Part shown: positions 14,066-22,886 of the stretch, piece by piece
Position numbering within the stretch: the stretch's first letter is position 1
Layout of the letters: every line of letters starts with the position of its first letter
NCBI GenBank assembly: GCA_020719165.1
Contig: DYQT01000003.1
Span: 1-42,701 of the forward strand
Direction: 5' to 3'
Origin: Draconibacterium orientale
GTDB lineage: Bacteria > Bacteroidota > Bacteroidia > Bacteroidales > FEN-979
Length of the DNA stretch: 42,701 nucleotides
Program-made: the position numbers and the translations under genes
Notes under the pieces: generated by a model
Database searches by the model: none
What the model was told of the DNA's origin: nothing
Seen by the model: only the letters and a program-made list of their open reading frames with translations

Positions 14066-14755
14066 TTATATCATGGCTGTCGCGATGCAGGCAATGCTGA
14101 TTTTTGCGCCCGGAATTGAGGACAAGGTATGAATACATGCCTCAAGTGTTGCGCCGGTGGTGATCACATCATCGACAAGGATCAGGTGCTTTCCATGCCA
14201 TTTTTCAGGATAGTTCAGGGCAAAGATATCCTTCACGTTTTCGTATCGGTTGAACCTTGATTTACGGGTTTGTGTTTCATTCGATTTGGTGCGCATCAGC
14301 AAATGGTTGTTTACCGGAATATTCATGGAGCCGGATAAACCGATGGCAAATTGTTCGCTTTGGTTGTATCCCCGCTGCATGAATTTTTTTTTGTGCAGCG
14401 GTACAGGGACGATCGCATCGGCCGAATTAAAAAGCGGAGCGTATTTTAATGTTTGACCATATTGCTCACCCAGGTAGATTCCAATGTCTTTCCTGCCCTT
14501 GTATTTCAGTTGATGAACCAGTTGCTGCACTTTGCTTCCCTTGTTGAAATAGAGGAATGCCGCTCCGGTTTCAATATTCACCCTTCCCCAGAAAAGGCGA
14601 GACACCGGATTTTCAGCATCGAGGTGGTAATTTGTTTTTGGGAGATGATACTCGCAGAAATGGCACAAACCTGTTTCATGTTTCCATAAACTGTTGCCAC
14701 ATGCCGCGCAGATTCGCGGAAAGATGAGCGAAATAAAGTCGCTGATATAGATCAT
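14066..14755 (-). CDS. comF: ComF-family phosphoribosyltransferase-like protein
   Basis: This 229-residue protein resembles ComFC/GntX. Two N-terminal zinc-type cysteine pairs are seen (ICAACG and CHFCEYH), then the family motif VPVPLHKKKFMQRGYNQSEQFA and the PRPP-binding loop LILVDDVITTGATLEAC. The family is required for DNA uptake in competent bacteria, though its biochemistry is not well settled. I chose the ATG at 14755 (MIYISDF). The earlier in-frame ATG at 14800 lies within the shared leader element and adds only 15 residues encoded by it. The gene faces the lamin-tail gene, the stops being 3 bp apart. Confidence 0.9.
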   Translation of the reverse strand: MIYISDFISLIFPRICAACGNSLWKHETGLCHFCEYHLPKTNYHLDAENPVSRLFWGRVNIETGAAFLYFNKGSKVQQLVHQLKYKGRKDIGIYLGEQYGQTLKYAPLFNSADAIVPVPLHKKKFMQRGYNQSEQFAIGLSGSMNIPVNNHLLMRTKSNETQTRKSRFNRYENVKDIFALNYPEKWHGKHLILVDDVITTGATLEACIHTLSSIPGAKISIACIATAMI

Positions 14756-14761
14756 TTTTTT

Positions 14762-14803
14762 GTTTCTGCTTAATCGGAAAAAATGAAAAAGGTAATACAC
14801 CTG
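14762..14803 (-). promoter_or_regulatory. 42-bp leader element, copy 2 (before comF)
   Basis: On the minus strand: CAGGTGTATTACCTTTTT (identical in 18 of 18 to copy 1), ten variable bases, then GATTAAGCAGAAAC (12 of 14 identical), 6 bp before the comF ATG. Together with 11388-11429 it encloses both convergent genes as an inverted repeat. Confidence 0.6.
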
Positions 14804-14848
14804 AAGGCGTTATTTTTCAACATCCGGCCAAAATTGAAAAAAATCATG

Positions 14849-14856
14849 TAGGTTTG
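14849..14856 (+). promoter_or_regulatory. -7 box (TAGGTTTG) for the ABC ATPase gene
   Basis: A perfect TAnnTTTG match 18 bp before ATG 14875. The alternative TTG start (14854) falls inside this box, which argues for the ATG. No clear -33 element is seen. Confidence 0.5.
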
Positions 14857-14874
14857 ATTAAAATTTTCCCGGGA

Positions 14875-16578
14875 ATGAAATCTCCTCCGATTCTTGAAAT
14901 TCGCGACTTGTCGGTTGGCTTTACAACCAATCGACGGGAACAGACTGTTGTCGATCAGATTTCATTCAATCTGCACGCATCAGAAACCCTTGCCGTGGTA
15001 GGAGAATCGGGCTCTGGAAAAACAGTTTCCGCGCTGGCGGTGTTAAAGCTGATTCCATCACCTCCGGGCAATATTTCGAGCGGAGAAATTATTTTCAGGA
15101 ACAGGGAAGGCATGGTGGCCGATCTTCTGCAACTGGATGAGCGGGCCATGCAAAAAATCAGGGGACGCTCAATTTCCATGATTTTCCAGGAGCCCATGAC
15201 CTCCTTAAACCCGGTTTTTACCTGTGGCGACCAGGTGATGGAGAGTGTGCGGGTTCACCTGGAATACACGAAAAAGGAGGCCCGCGATAAGGTACTGGAA
15301 TTATTCGGGGAGGTGTTGCTTCCGAGGCCGGCTGATGTTTTCAAATCATATCCGCATCAGCTTTCCGGTGGTCAGAAACAACGGGTGATGATTGCCATGG
15401 CGATATCGTGCAATCCGGATATTCTGATTGCCGATGAACCAACTACGGCGCTGGATGTGACCGTTCAGAAAACCATCCTCGAATTGATGAAAAACCTGCA
15501 GGTTTCCCGCAGCATGAGCATCCTGTTTATCACGCACGATTTGGGGATTGTGGCGGGTTTTGCCGACCGGGTTCTGGTAATGAACAAGGGAAAAATTGTG
15601 GAGGAGGGGAGTGTTGGCGATATTTTTCGAACACCGAAACATCCCTACACCCGTGGATTATTGGCCTGCCGGCCGCCACTCGATGTCAGGTTAAACCGTC
15701 TTTCAACCATAGAGAAATTTTTAGAGCAGGAGCGGGTGGAGTCAGAGGGGATTGTTACGCCGGATCAACGCAAAAACAGACATGAAAGGCTTTATGCGCT
15801 CGAACCCATTCTGAAAGTTGAGAAACTCAGCAAGCGGTTTGGAGCTTTTACAGCTCTTGCCGATGCAAGTTTTCTGGTATATCCGGGAGAAACGCTTGGA
15901 ATCGTTGGTGAGTCGGGAAGTGGAAAAACCACCCTGGCGCGGGTGGTTCTTGAGCTTATTCCTGCCACAGCCGGCAGAATTTTATATCACGAAGAGGATA
16001 TCACGCAACTGGGCGCCAGAAATCTTAAGAGGTTGCGCAAGGATCTTCAGATTATTTTTCAGGATCCCTATTCTTCCCTGAATCCAAGGATTGCCATTGG
16101 TATGGCCATTCTGGAACCAATGAAAGTTCATGGTTTGCATCAAAACGACACGAAACGAAAAGCCAGGGTTTTGGAGTTGCTTCAAAAGGTTGGACTCAAC
16201 CCCGATCATTATTACCGCTATCCACATGAGTTTTCGGGAGGGCAGCGACAACGGGTTTGTATTGCCCGCGCCCTGGCTGTTGAGCCGCGGCTGATCATTT
16301 GCGACGAGTCGGTGTCGGCGCTCGATGTCTCCATCCAGGCGCAGGTGTTGAATTTGCTGAACGATTTGAAACGGGATTTCGGGCTAACCTATATTTTCAT
16401 TTCACATGATCTTTCGGTGGTAAAATTCATGTCGGATCGTTTGATCGTGATGAAAAACGGCAGCATCGAGGAGATGGGTGAAGCTGACGAGGTTTATGCG
16501 AATCCAAAGTCGGAGTATACGAGAATGTTGTTGGAGGCGATACCGGGGAGCGGATTACGGATTACGAATTACGATTGA
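14875..16578 (+). CDS. Fused dipeptide/oligopeptide-type ABC transporter ATPase (two nucleotide-binding domains)
   Basis: A 567-residue protein that joins a DppD/OppD-like and a DppF/OppF-like ATPase. Domain 1: Walker A GESGSGKT (near residue 42), signature LSGGQKQR (near 162), Walker B LIADEPTTALD. Domain 2: Walker A GESGSGKT (near 345), signature FSGGQRQR (near 451), Walker B IICDESVSALD, where the usual proline after DE is a serine. Each domain ends with the Opp-type tail (HPYTRGLLAC and SEYTRMLLEA). The last residues (GLRITNYD) are encoded by a tandem repeat. No permease or binding protein is adjacent, so it must partner with proteins encoded elsewhere. It is cytoplasmic and peripheral to the membrane. 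Confidence 0.93.
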   Translation: MKSPPILEIRDLSVGFTTNRREQTVVDQISFNLHASETLAVVGESGSGKTVSALAVLKLIPSPPGNISSGEIIFRNREGMVADLLQLDERAMQKIRGRSISMIFQEPMTSLNPVFTCGDQVMESVRVHLEYTKKEARDKVLELFGEVLLPRPADVFKSYPHQLSGGQKQRVMIAMAISCNPDILIADEPTTALDVTVQKTILELMKNLQVSRSMSILFITHDLGIVAGFADRVLVMNKGKIVEEGSVGDIFRTPKHPYTRGLLACRPPLDVRLNRLSTIEKFLEQERVESEGIVTPDQRKNRHERLYALEPILKVEKLSKRFGAFTALADASFLVYPGETLGIVGESGSGKTTLARVVLELIPATAGRILYHEEDITQLGARNLKRLRKDLQIIFQDPYSSLNPRIAIGMAILEPMKVHGLHQNDTKRKARVLELLQKVGLNPDHYYRYPHEFSGGQRQRVCIARALAVEPRLIICDESVSALDVSIQAQVLNLLNDLKRDFGLTYIFISHDLSVVKFMSDRLIVMKNGSIEEMGEADEVYANPKSEYTRMLLEAIPGSGLRITNYD

Positions 16579-16603
16579 CGAATTACGATTGACGATTGAA
16601 GTT
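16555..16603. repeat. Tandem repeat (unit about 14 bp, TTACGATTGACGAA) spanning the ABC gene stop
   Basis: GATTACG/ATTACGATTGACGA units run from the last codons of the ABC ATPase gene across its stop towards the RNase R gene. The core 16569-16588 differs from 8654-8673 at only two of 20 positions, so both belong to one dispersed repeat type. Confidence 0.7.
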
Positions 16604-16630
16604 GCAGAATTATACAATAACAAAGGGGTT

Positions 16631-18787
16631 ATGGCAAAGAAAAAGAGTTTAAGCGGCAGTGAAAAGAACACGTTTGTAAAGTCGGTGCTGGATGTTTTTC
16701 AGAACAATCCGTATAGCAGTTTCAACTACAAACAGGTAGCAGGAAGGCTGGGCATTAAAGACCGGGCAAGCAAAGACCTGATCGGCGTGATCATCGGGCA
16801 ATTGTTCAAAAAGCAGGAGCTTGCCATGAGCAAGCGGGGAAAATATCAGATCAACCAGGAGAGCCCGAGGTACACGAAGGAGATTAAAACGACCATCACA
16901 GGTACTGTCGATATGAAGCAAACCGGTAAGGCGTATGTAATCCCTGATGATAAAACGGAGGATATTTTCGTTGCTGCCACAAATACGAATCATGCGCTTC
17001 ATGGGGATAAGGTTCAGGTGTTTATTTTTCCCCGGCGGAAAGGCCACAAACTGGAAGGAGAAATCGGGGAGATTATCAAACGCAACAAAAAGCAATTTGT
17101 TGGTACGATTGAGACGTCAAAAAACTTTGCCTTTCTCAAGCCCGATAATGCATCGATGCCCGTTGATATTTTCATCCCCATTTCAAAACTGAACGGAGCA
17201 AAGAACGGGCAGAAGGTTGTGGTGGTCATTACGGAATGGCCTGCCCAGTCGGCAAACCCTTTCGGCGAAGTTAAGGAGGTTCTCGGAAAGCCCGGAGATA
17301 ACCGGGTGGAGATGCAATCGATTTTAGCTGAAATTGATTTCCCGCTCTATTTTTCTCCAAAAGCCGAAAAGGAGGCTGCCTCATTTCCCGAGGAGATTCC
17401 TGCAGCGGAAATCAGCAAGCGACGGGATTTCCGGGATGTTTTTACCATTACCATCGATCCGGAGGATGCGAAAGATTTTGACGATGCGATCTCCTGGAAA
17501 GCGTTGGAGAATGGTCATTGGGAGATCGGGGTGCACATCGCCGATGTATCGTATTATGTGAGGCCGGGTTCAGCTATTGAGGAGGAGGCTATTGAGCGCG
17601 GCACCTCCGTTTACATGGTTGGCCGCACCATTCCGATGCTTCCCGAGCGGTTGTCGAACGGGTTGTGTTCTCTGAAACAGGGCGTTGACAGGCTTTGCTT
17701 TTCTGTCGTATTTGAAATGGATGAAAAGGCCAAAATTTATTCCGAGTGGTTTGGAAAAACGGTGATCAGGTCGGATCGCCGGTTTTCCTATGAGGAGGTT
17801 CAGGCTATTATTGAATCAGGGGTTGGAGCATATTCATCGGAAATTGAGATTTTAAACAAAGTTGCATATAAATTACGGGATGATCGTTTTCAGAAGGGCT
17901 CCTTTAATTTTGAAACCCAGGAGGTACGTTTTAAGTTGGATGATCAGGGAAAGCCGCTGGGCATTTATTTGAGAGAGATGAAGGATGCCAACAAGCTGAT
18001 CGAAGATTTTATGTTGCTTGCCAATCGGAAAGTGGCTGAATATATTGGTAAGAAAAGGGAAAACCAAACAGTAAAAACCTTTGTTTACCGGGTTCATGAT
18101 ACGCCGAATCCGGAGAAGCTTGAAAACTTTACCCAGTTTGTAGAACGACTTGGTTACAAGCTTAAAATCAGTTCAAAAAAGTCGCTGGCCGACTCCTTCA
18201 ACAAATTGTTTAACGATATCAAAGGTACCGGTACCGAGACAATGATTGAAACCATTGCAATACGCACGATGTCAAAAGCCTACTATTCAACGAACAACAT
18301 CGGTCATTACGGATTGGCGTTTCAGTTTTATTCTCACTTTACCTCGCCCATCCGCCGTTATCCCGATCTGATGGTACACCGGTTGCTGTTCGATTACATG
18401 CATCATGCATCATCGGTTTCCAAAGAGGTGTATGAGCCGATGTGTGAACATGCTTCGGAAATGGAGCGCCGGGCAACCGATGCCGAGCGGATGTCGGTGA
18501 AATACAAGCAGGCTGAATATATGCTTGACAAAGTCGGACAACAATTTGACGCACTGATTTCCGGGGTGAGCAAATGGGGTATTTTTGCCGAGATCATCGG
18601 CACCAAATGTGAAGGGATGATCCGTTTGCGCGATCTGGAAGATGACTATTATTATCTGGACGAAGAGAATTATCAAATCATCGGGCAGCGGCACGGAAAC
18701 CGGTTTAAACTTGGCGACAAGCTCAGGATACGGGTTAAGCGCATCGATCTTGCCCGAAAACAAATGGATTACGAATGGATCCCCTGA
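16631..18787 (+). CDS. rnr: Ribonuclease R (RNB-family 3'-5' exoribonuclease)
   Basis: A 718-residue enzyme that degrades structured RNA from the 3' end. Seen: an N-terminal winged-helix region (PYSSFNYKQVAGRLGIKD), two cold-shock-type OB domains (about 85-240), the RNB catalytic core starting near residue 270 with the metal-binding aspartates in TIDPEDAKDFDDAIS, the conserved HIADVSYYV and MLPERLSNGLCSL, HFTSPIRRYPDLMVHR, and a C-terminal S1 domain (ISGVSKWGIFAEI to RIRVKRIDLARKQMDYEW). The open frame extends upstream to 16478, but that overlaps the ABC gene and is repeat-derived. The ATG at 16631 (MAKKKSLSG) is the real start. The secreted-protein gene follows after 33 bp. Confidence 0.96.
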   Translation: MAKKKSLSGSEKNTFVKSVLDVFQNNPYSSFNYKQVAGRLGIKDRASKDLIGVIIGQLFKKQELAMSKRGKYQINQESPRYTKEIKTTITGTVDMKQTGKAYVIPDDKTEDIFVAATNTNHALHGDKVQVFIFPRRKGHKLEGEIGEIIKRNKKQFVGTIETSKNFAFLKPDNASMPVDIFIPISKLNGAKNGQKVVVVITEWPAQSANPFGEVKEVLGKPGDNRVEMQSILAEIDFPLYFSPKAEKEAASFPEEIPAAEISKRRDFRDVFTITIDPEDAKDFDDAISWKALENGHWEIGVHIADVSYYVRPGSAIEEEAIERGTSVYMVGRTIPMLPERLSNGLCSLKQGVDRLCFSVVFEMDEKAKIYSEWFGKTVIRSDRRFSYEEVQAIIESGVGAYSSEIEILNKVAYKLRDDRFQKGSFNFETQEVRFKLDDQGKPLGIYLREMKDANKLIEDFMLLANRKVAEYIGKKRENQTVKTFVYRVHDTPNPEKLENFTQFVERLGYKLKISSKKSLADSFNKLFNDIKGTGTETMIETIAIRTMSKAYYSTNNIGHYGLAFQFYSHFTSPIRRYPDLMVHRLLFDYMHHASSVSKEVYEPMCEHASEMERRATDAERMSVKYKQAEYMLDKVGQQFDALISGVSKWGIFAEIIGTKCEGMIRLRDLEDDYYYLDEENYQIIGQRHGNRFKLGDKLRIRVKRIDLARKQMDYEWIP

Positions 18788-18820
18788 TTTTATTTTTCCC
18801 ACTCAACAAAATTCCATGCC

Positions 18821-20563
18821 ATGAAAAAAGCCTGTTTTTTTGTCGTTTTGTTTTTTGTGATTGTCCGGGCACTTTTTGCACAGGTTGTTCCCGGCGGCAT
18901 CGTTGACGAAGTCATTGATGATTATCTGAGCACTCCGGCTGCGGGTCATGTGAAAACTGTACCGGTAGTAGTTCTCAGGTATCTTCCAACGGTTGACGGG
19001 ATCAACCTTGATGTATCAAAGGCTACTGATTACTGGGATTTAGGGAATATCACCCTCAGCCAGCTTCAATCAAATATCGACACCTACCTTGCCGGGTTGA
19101 AATTCTCGCTTGAAGAGGGTTCAAAATTCCACGGATATAAAAATCCGGCGGCAGTGCCTTACCTGGGGTATAAGGTGTTGAAATTCTGGACAATCTATGA
19201 TCAGATACCAATCAGCAGCACCTACCAGATTGGCACTTCAGGAGAGGACCCTGTATTTGAACCCGATTTTATTAAGGTTTACAATGATTTCGGGCTTCAG
19301 CAATATATCGAAAACAATGGTGTTGAAGAGATATGGATTTGGTTTGGACAATGTGCCATGCCAGGCTGGCCTTCCTATAATCCTGCAATTCACCTTCCGG
19401 AAAATTACGTTGAATTTGTCGAATCCAACATGGCAAGTCCGGTAACCGGAGATATTTCAAACAGCCACCGGTTTCCCTATGATGTTCCCATTGCAGAAAA
19501 AACCGCAGTGGTGTATTGCTACAATTTTCGCAGATCCCAGGCCGAGGCAGTTCACAACCATGGTCATCAGCTTGAATCGATTTACAAATACGCGGCGGAG
19601 CAGCAGGATGGCAACTACAACCTTTTTGTTCATGATTTCAGCGGATGGGGAGTCAATTACTCCTCTCCTCCCCTGGGTCGTGCCGGTGATTGTCACCATC
19701 CACCGAATACGACAGATGACTATGATTACCTGAATCCGACCCTGGTGGAGAGTGACATAGAAGATTGGAGCCCGGCCGTGGGGCCGAAAAAATGGATCAA
19801 TGTTGACACCTGGGCGAACCTGGACTATCTGTGGCCTGCCGGACTTATTTTTCCTCAAATCATAGAATCACAGTGGTACATTTACTGGATGCAGAACATG
19901 CCCGGGTATCTGTCGGCGATTCCCTATGGCTCAAATTTCATGACCAACTGGTGGCAGCTTACCTCCGACTGGGATTCATGCAACAACAACGATGTGGGGC
20001 TGTACGCTGCTGTTCTATCCAACCTGCAGGTTGGCACTGCGACCATTGTTTCCGGTGCGGATAAATGTTACAATGCCACTCAAACGATTGCGGTAGCCGG
20101 GTCAGGGACTGTTTTCAAGGTAGAAAGCGGAGGGACATCAATCTTTATTGCCGGGCAAAAGGTCCAGTTGTTGCTCGGAACGAGGGTATTGCCCGGCGGG
20201 TATCTTCATGCCTATATTACCACCAATTCGGTTTTTTGCGGTGCAGCCTTTCAACCAATAAGCGAGCGCGAAATATCCGGGGAAATGGAACAATCTGCTC
20301 ATCCTGAATACCCGGAAACAGCGGGGATAAAGATTTATCCGAATCCAACCTCCGGTCTTCTCCAGGTGGAATTGCCTGAATTTCAAGCACCGGAAACAAC
20401 TTTCCTGACTGTTTATGACTTGATGGGAACGCCTATTCTCCGGCACATTATAAACCGGGAACTCAAACATCAGTTTTCGCTTGAAGCTTTGTCTCCGGGA
20501 ATATATTTGGTACAGGTGCAATATGATGGCATGTCGGAAAGTTTGAAAGTTGTGAAAAAATAG
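18821..20563 (+). CDS. T9SS-secreted protein of unknown function with type A sorting domain
   Basis: A protein of 580 residues. It has a signal peptide (to about residue 20, ALFAQV) and a C-terminal type A sorting domain (IKIYPNPTSGLLQVELPE to SPGIYLVQVQYDG, ending VVKK), implying export by the type IX system and surface attachment. The central 400 residues are rich in Trp, Tyr and His. They include YNFRRSQAEAVHNHGHQLES and GRAGDCHHPPNTTDDYDYL, which look like metal-binding or catalytic clusters but do not form a standard HExxH zincin. I recall similar motifs only in uncharacterised secreted proteins and cannot name the family. It may be co-transcribed with rnr, since the gap is 33 bp with no promoter box visible. 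Confidence 0.85.
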   Translation: MKKACFFVVLFFVIVRALFAQVVPGGIVDEVIDDYLSTPAAGHVKTVPVVVLRYLPTVDGINLDVSKATDYWDLGNITLSQLQSNIDTYLAGLKFSLEEGSKFHGYKNPAAVPYLGYKVLKFWTIYDQIPISSTYQIGTSGEDPVFEPDFIKVYNDFGLQQYIENNGVEEIWIWFGQCAMPGWPSYNPAIHLPENYVEFVESNMASPVTGDISNSHRFPYDVPIAEKTAVVYCYNFRRSQAEAVHNHGHQLESIYKYAAEQQDGNYNLFVHDFSGWGVNYSSPPLGRAGDCHHPPNTTDDYDYLNPTLVESDIEDWSPAVGPKKWINVDTWANLDYLWPAGLIFPQIIESQWYIYWMQNMPGYLSAIPYGSNFMTNWWQLTSDWDSCNNNDVGLYAAVLSNLQVGTATIVSGADKCYNATQTIAVAGSGTVFKVESGGTSIFIAGQKVQLLLGTRVLPGGYLHAYITTNSVFCGAAFQPISEREISGEMEQSAHPEYPETAGIKIYPNPTSGLLQVELPEFQAPETTFLTVYDLMGTPILRHIINRELKHQFSLEALSPGIYLVQVQYDGMSESLKVVKK

Positions 20564-20669
20564 GCGTTGCTCCATCGGGTCGGGTGCAGTTTAGTTTCCC
20601 TAAACGGGCAGCCCCACTTCGGGTTCAGAACGTCAATGAAAAATTGTTTTTCAATTGATCATCAGATCG

Positions 20670-20677
20670 TATATTTG
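20670..20677 (+). promoter_or_regulatory. -7 box (TATATTTG) for the TlpA-like gene
   Basis: A perfect TAnnTTTG match, 15 bp before the ATG at 20693. TTG words lie upstream but not at the ideal spacing. The 129-bp gap also holds a short hairpin, TGAAAAATTGTTTTTCA, near 20637-20653. Confidence 0.5.
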
Positions 20678-20692
20678 TAAAAAAAAGACATA

Positions 20693-22150
20693 ATGAAACA
20701 TAAACTCCTGTTCCTGAATAGTATTATTTTATTTGTCGCGTTGCAATTGTTTGTCACCCCTTTTAATTGTTTCTCCCAGGTGAAAGATATCACCCTTACC
20801 ATCCACCTGCGCGGCGTTTACGAAAGTAAAATCAGTCTTTTATCCATGGCCGGGTCGAAAATCTATAGACCCATCATTGAGAAGCCGGGCATTAAGAACG
20901 GAGAAACAACCACGCTGAAAGTTTTGAAAGAGTACCTGCCGGGTGAGTTTGTTATTCGTTTCGATTATATGGAAAAGGAGTCGAGTACCCCTTATCCTTC
21001 AGAGAAGAGTGTATTTATGTATGAACAGGATCTGGAATTGTGGGTAAGCCCAATTTACTGCAACAATGCCGACAGCACCTGGTTTCAGAAGGGAGAGCTG
21101 GAAAATTCGACCTACGTGCGGTTTTCAAAAGAAAATGGCAAACAAAAGGAAAAGCTGGGGTTGTTGCAGAACTTTTTAATGAACTATGATGATACCGAAT
21201 CAACCGTTTACCAAGAGGGTATAAAGGCATATGAACAACGCCGGCAGGATTACAACAAATGGTTGAAAACCAAAGCCCAACAAGACAAAAAGTTGTTTGT
21301 AAGCAACATGTACGGGTTTCAGTATGTGCCGGAAATATCGTTGAAGGGAAGTGAGACCGACAGGATTAACAGCCTGATTAGTCATTATTTTGATGGTCTT
21401 GACTTTAAAGACCCCTTGCTGATAAAAACATCCAATTTAAACAAGTGGATGGACAATTATGTTAATCTTTATGGTCAATTATCTACTACAACAGCCTTGC
21501 GGGATTCATTATTTCCATTGGCGGGGAAAACGGCTATTGAAAAGGCAAAAAAAGGAGATCCGCTGGTTTATGGATGGATGGTGGACTATTTTTACCGGGG
21601 TTATGAGTCGAACGGGATCGATGCCGGTATGAAAATACTGGAACCCTATCTGAGCGACCCAAATTGTCTGACCACCAAAAGGCAGGAGATTGAGCGAAGG
21701 TTGAAAGGGATGGAGACACTTGTTCCAGGGAGTCAGGCCCCGGAAATTTCCATGAAAGATCCTGCAGGCAACCTCTTTGAACTATCCCGATATGAACCAG
21801 CCGGAAAATACATTCTGATCCTTTTCTGGTCGGCCGGATGCAGCCATTGTGTGGAAACGGTAGAGCAGTTATATCCCTGGCAAAGCCAGCCAGATGTTCA
21901 GAAAACCATGCAAGTGTTGGCCGTAAGTTTGGATGAAACCGATGCTGACGTGAAAGCATGGAAGGAGAAAACAACCAAATTAGAGGGCTGGAAACATCTG
22001 CATGATGCCGAGGGAGTGCGCAGCAAAGTGGCGGCCGATTACTATGTTCTGGCCACCCCGATAATGGTTGTGATTGATGCCAAAACGAAAAAAATTGTAG
22101 CTTCCCCTAATACCGTGGACGAATTGAGGAAAGCGATTCAAAAAAAATAA
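20693..22150 (+). CDS. TlpA/ResA-like thiol-disulphide oxidoreductase with N-terminal DUF-type region
   Basis: A 485-residue exported protein. It has a signal peptide (to about residue 29, NCFSQ), a beta-rich N-terminal domain and a helical middle region, and from about residue 343 a thioredoxin-like domain beginning VPGSQAPEISMKDPAGNLFEL. The redox motif is CSHC in FWSAGCSHCVETV, with the cis-proline loop ATPIMVVID. This is the architecture of the large Bacteroidota TlpA-like proteins often found beside nutrient uptake or stress genes. It probably reduces or isomerises disulphides in the periplasm; no partner is obvious. It converges on the LytTR gene with 7 bp between them. Confidence 0.88.
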   Translation: MKHKLLFLNSIILFVALQLFVTPFNCFSQVKDITLTIHLRGVYESKISLLSMAGSKIYRPIIEKPGIKNGETTTLKVLKEYLPGEFVIRFDYMEKESSTPYPSEKSVFMYEQDLELWVSPIYCNNADSTWFQKGELENSTYVRFSKENGKQKEKLGLLQNFLMNYDDTESTVYQEGIKAYEQRRQDYNKWLKTKAQQDKKLFVSNMYGFQYVPEISLKGSETDRINSLISHYFDGLDFKDPLLIKTSNLNKWMDNYVNLYGQLSTTTALRDSLFPLAGKTAIEKAKKGDPLVYGWMVDYFYRGYESNGIDAGMKILEPYLSDPNCLTTKRQEIERRLKGMETLVPGSQAPEISMKDPAGNLFELSRYEPAGKYILILFWSAGCSHCVETVEQLYPWQSQPDVQKTMQVLAVSLDETDADVKAWKEKTTKLEGWKHLHDAEGVRSKVAADYYVLATPIMVVIDAKTKKIVASPNTVDELRKAIQKK

Positions 22151-22157
22151 ATCCGGA

Positions 22158-22886
22158 TCAGGCAAGTTTTTTCCGCTCCACCAGGTCGAAAAATGCTTTG
22201 TGATATGTTTCGCTGACAGGAATATACTGGTCGCTTATTTTTATCCGGTTCCGTTCAATAGATTCTATTTTGTCGAGGGCAATAAAAAAGGATTTGTGAA
22301 CCCGGCAGAACTGCGGTTCACGCAATACCTCTTCCAGTTTCCGGGCATTCATGAGAGTCATGATTCTCCGTGTTTTTGTGACAATCCGCCAGTAATCGCC
22401 CATGCCTTCGACATAAAGAACATCATTGTTTTCGATCCGTTCCATCCGGGTTTCGGTTTTTACGAAGAAAAACGACGGTTCCGCCGGTTTTGCTTTGGCA
22501 TTATCCGGTTTGGGGTCGCCGGCATCAAGTTGCATGCGTTCGCACACCTTGTTTACACCTTTGATGAAACGTTCAAAAGAGATAGGCTTCAGCATATAAT
22601 CTACCACATCGAGTTCAAATCCCTGGATGGCATAACGTTCATAAGCGGTGGTAAAAATTATGTAAGGCTTGTTTTTCAGGGCATTCAGCAACTGAATTCC
22701 GGAGAGTTCTTCCATTTGAATATCCAGAAAGATCAGATCAATTTTATTGGATCTGATATATTCGATGGATTCAATGGCATTGTCGAATGTTTTAAGCAGG
22801 TTCAGAAAAACCACTTTTGAACAATAATCTTTGATGATTTCAAGCGCCAGAGGCTCATCATCTATGGCTATACAGTTTACATTCAT
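22158..22886 (-). CDS. LytTR-family response regulator
   Basis: A 242-residue regulator: receiver domain (1-120) with the acidic pair near residues 9-10 and phospho-acceptor Asp55 (KIDLIFLDIQMEE), the switch Thr (IIFTTAYERYA) and Lys (MLKPISFERF). A LytTR DNA-binding domain is at about 140-240 (FFVKTETRMERIENNDVLYVEG to FCRVHKSFFIAL). Its ATG overlaps the stop of the sensor kinase by 4 bp, so the two are translationally coupled. Target genes are unknown; the flanking TlpA-like and carboxypeptidase-regulatory-like genes are candidates by position only. Confidence 0.94.
   Translation of the reverse strand: MNVNCIAIDDEPLALEIIKDYCSKVVFLNLLKTFDNAIESIEYIRSNKIDLIFLDIQMEELSGIQLLNALKNKPYIIFTTAYERYAIQGFELDVVDYMLKPISFERFIKGVNKVCERMQLDAGDPKPDNAKAKPAEPSFFFVKTETRMERIENNDVLYVEGMGDYWRIVTKTRRIMTLMNARKLEEVLREPQFCRVHKSFFIALDKIESIERNRIKISDQYIPVSETYHKAFFDLVERKKLA

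Noticed and set aside
16478..16630. N-terminal extension of the RNase R gene
   Set aside because: It overlaps the ABC ATPase gene out of frame and crosses a tandem repeat; the ATG at 16631 gives the family start.
19540..19590. HNHGH as a HExxH zinc-protease site
   Set aside because: The catalytic glutamate position is asparagine and no third zinc ligand in the usual place is evident.
22200..22820. 206-codon plus-strand reading frame opposite the LytTR regulator
   Set aside because: A shadow of the conserved response regulator frame.
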